Source: Sphaerosporella brunnea (Eukaryota; Ascomycota; Pezizomycetes; Pezizales; Pyronemataceae). Taken from it: a stretch of 20,019 bases of DNA. The stretch lies in contig VXIS01000531.1 of assembly GCA_008704415.1 (NCBI GenBank), positions 1-20,019 of the forward strand, in the 5' to 3' direction. Shown here piece after piece: positions 19,825 through 20,019 of this stretch. The notes beneath the pieces are model-generated. The model was not told the origin of the DNA. It searched no databases and saw only the letters and a list, made by a program, of their open reading frames with translations. The position numbers and the translations under genes were made by a program. Positions within the stretch are counted from its first letter, which is position 1. Each line of letters starts with the position of its first letter.

Positions 19825-20019
19825 TATAGCAGAATGGAGGTAATTGGATGGCGCTATTCCTGTCTCTCCGTTCTGTTTTCTGGCTTGCCACCAGCGCCCT
19901 GATACGTCCGACACCTCTAGGATTTCGTGCTTCTGGAATGATATCTCATTGACATCTTCTGGGTTCGCATCGTATGAGTAGATGGCCTTGGCGCGGTACG
20001 GGTATTCTGTAGGTGCTGT
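19825..20019 (-). pseudogene. Second copy of SHO1 3' end, frameshifted, cut by window end
   Basis: Inverted copy of the last 65 codons of SHO1, covering essentially the whole SH3 domain, read on the minus strand from the window edge. One extra base in GGAGG at about 19836 (an added C on the coding strand, ACCTCC instead of ACCTC) shifts the frame three codons before the end. The terminal ILL and the normal stop are lost and translation would run on past 19825. All other bases match the first copy. Confidence 0.88.

Larger units (their letters stand above)
17359..20019. repeat. Right arm of giant palindrome (2661 bp in window)
   Basis: This is the inverted copy of 14667-17325, and it runs to the last base of the window, so its true outer limit is not visible. 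Single-base length changes relative to the left arm occur at the poly-T tract (18493-18528), 19664-19669, 19684-19686, 19738-19741, about 19778 and about 19836. No substitutions were seen. Confidence 0.97.

Noticed and set aside
1..20019. CRISPR array, toxin-antitoxin, secondary-metabolite cluster or other special system
   Set aside because: No spaced direct repeats, no prokaryotic gene layout, and no polyketide synthase, peptide synthetase or terpene enzymes. All six recognised genes are conserved fungal housekeeping or signalling genes.

Overview
This is nuclear DNA of a filamentous ascomycete (Pezizomycotina). I would guess Eurotiomycetes from the style of the proteins, but the class is inference. 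The evidence is short 53-116 nt spliceosomal introns with GT..AG ends and CTAAC/CTGAC-like branch sites, compact genes separated by 0.4-2.3 kb, and orthologues of well-known fungal proteins. I see no prokaryotic operon, CRISPR array, phage gene or rRNA/tRNA gene.

Layout. 1-2228 has no gene I can support, only small hairpins and a short tandem repeat. 2229-4574 (+) is a long-form tRNase Z in two exons. 4985-5906 (-) is a two-exon cyclin of the cyclin-L type, tail-to-tail with tRNase Z. 5978-6577 looks like a small inverted-repeat element filling the gap between the cyclin promoter and the next gene. 6645-8362 (-) is a four-exon ThiF/TcdA-type t6A dehydratase with an N-terminal membrane anchor. 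8422-9190 and 9762-9948 are two further inverted-repeat, transposon-like elements. 10646-12361 (+) is a six-exon vacuolar-type amino acid transporter (AAAP family). 13657-14861 (+) is a four-exon SHO1 osmosensor (four membrane helices plus SH3). 16269-17342 (-) is the 3' part of a LAG1-type ceramide synthase, tail-to-tail with SHO1.

The dominant structural feature is a very large, near-perfect palindrome. Bases 14667-17325 recur in inverted orientation at 17359-20019, around a 33-base single-copy spacer, and the right arm runs to the last base of the window. It contains a second truncated LAG1 and a second SHO1 3' end. In a base-by-base comparison of most of the arms I found no substitution and six single-base length differences. 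Five of these lie within about 170 bases, and one shifts the SHO1 copy out of frame. Both LAG1 copies lack their 5' end because the fold point lies inside the gene. Either this is a fold-back or chimeric-read assembly artefact, perhaps at a contig end, or it is a very recent inverted duplication. The sequence alone favours the first but cannot settle it.

The genes are ordinary housekeeping or signalling genes (tRNA 3' processing, tRNA t6A37 modification, transcription/splicing-associated cyclin, vacuolar amino acid transport, osmosensing, sphingolipid synthesis) and do not form a cluster. Two of them (tRNase Z, t6A dehydratase) act on tRNA, but neighbouring position is probably chance. I found no convincing undescribed biological system. 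The items worth following are the palindrome and the three or four small inverted-repeat elements.
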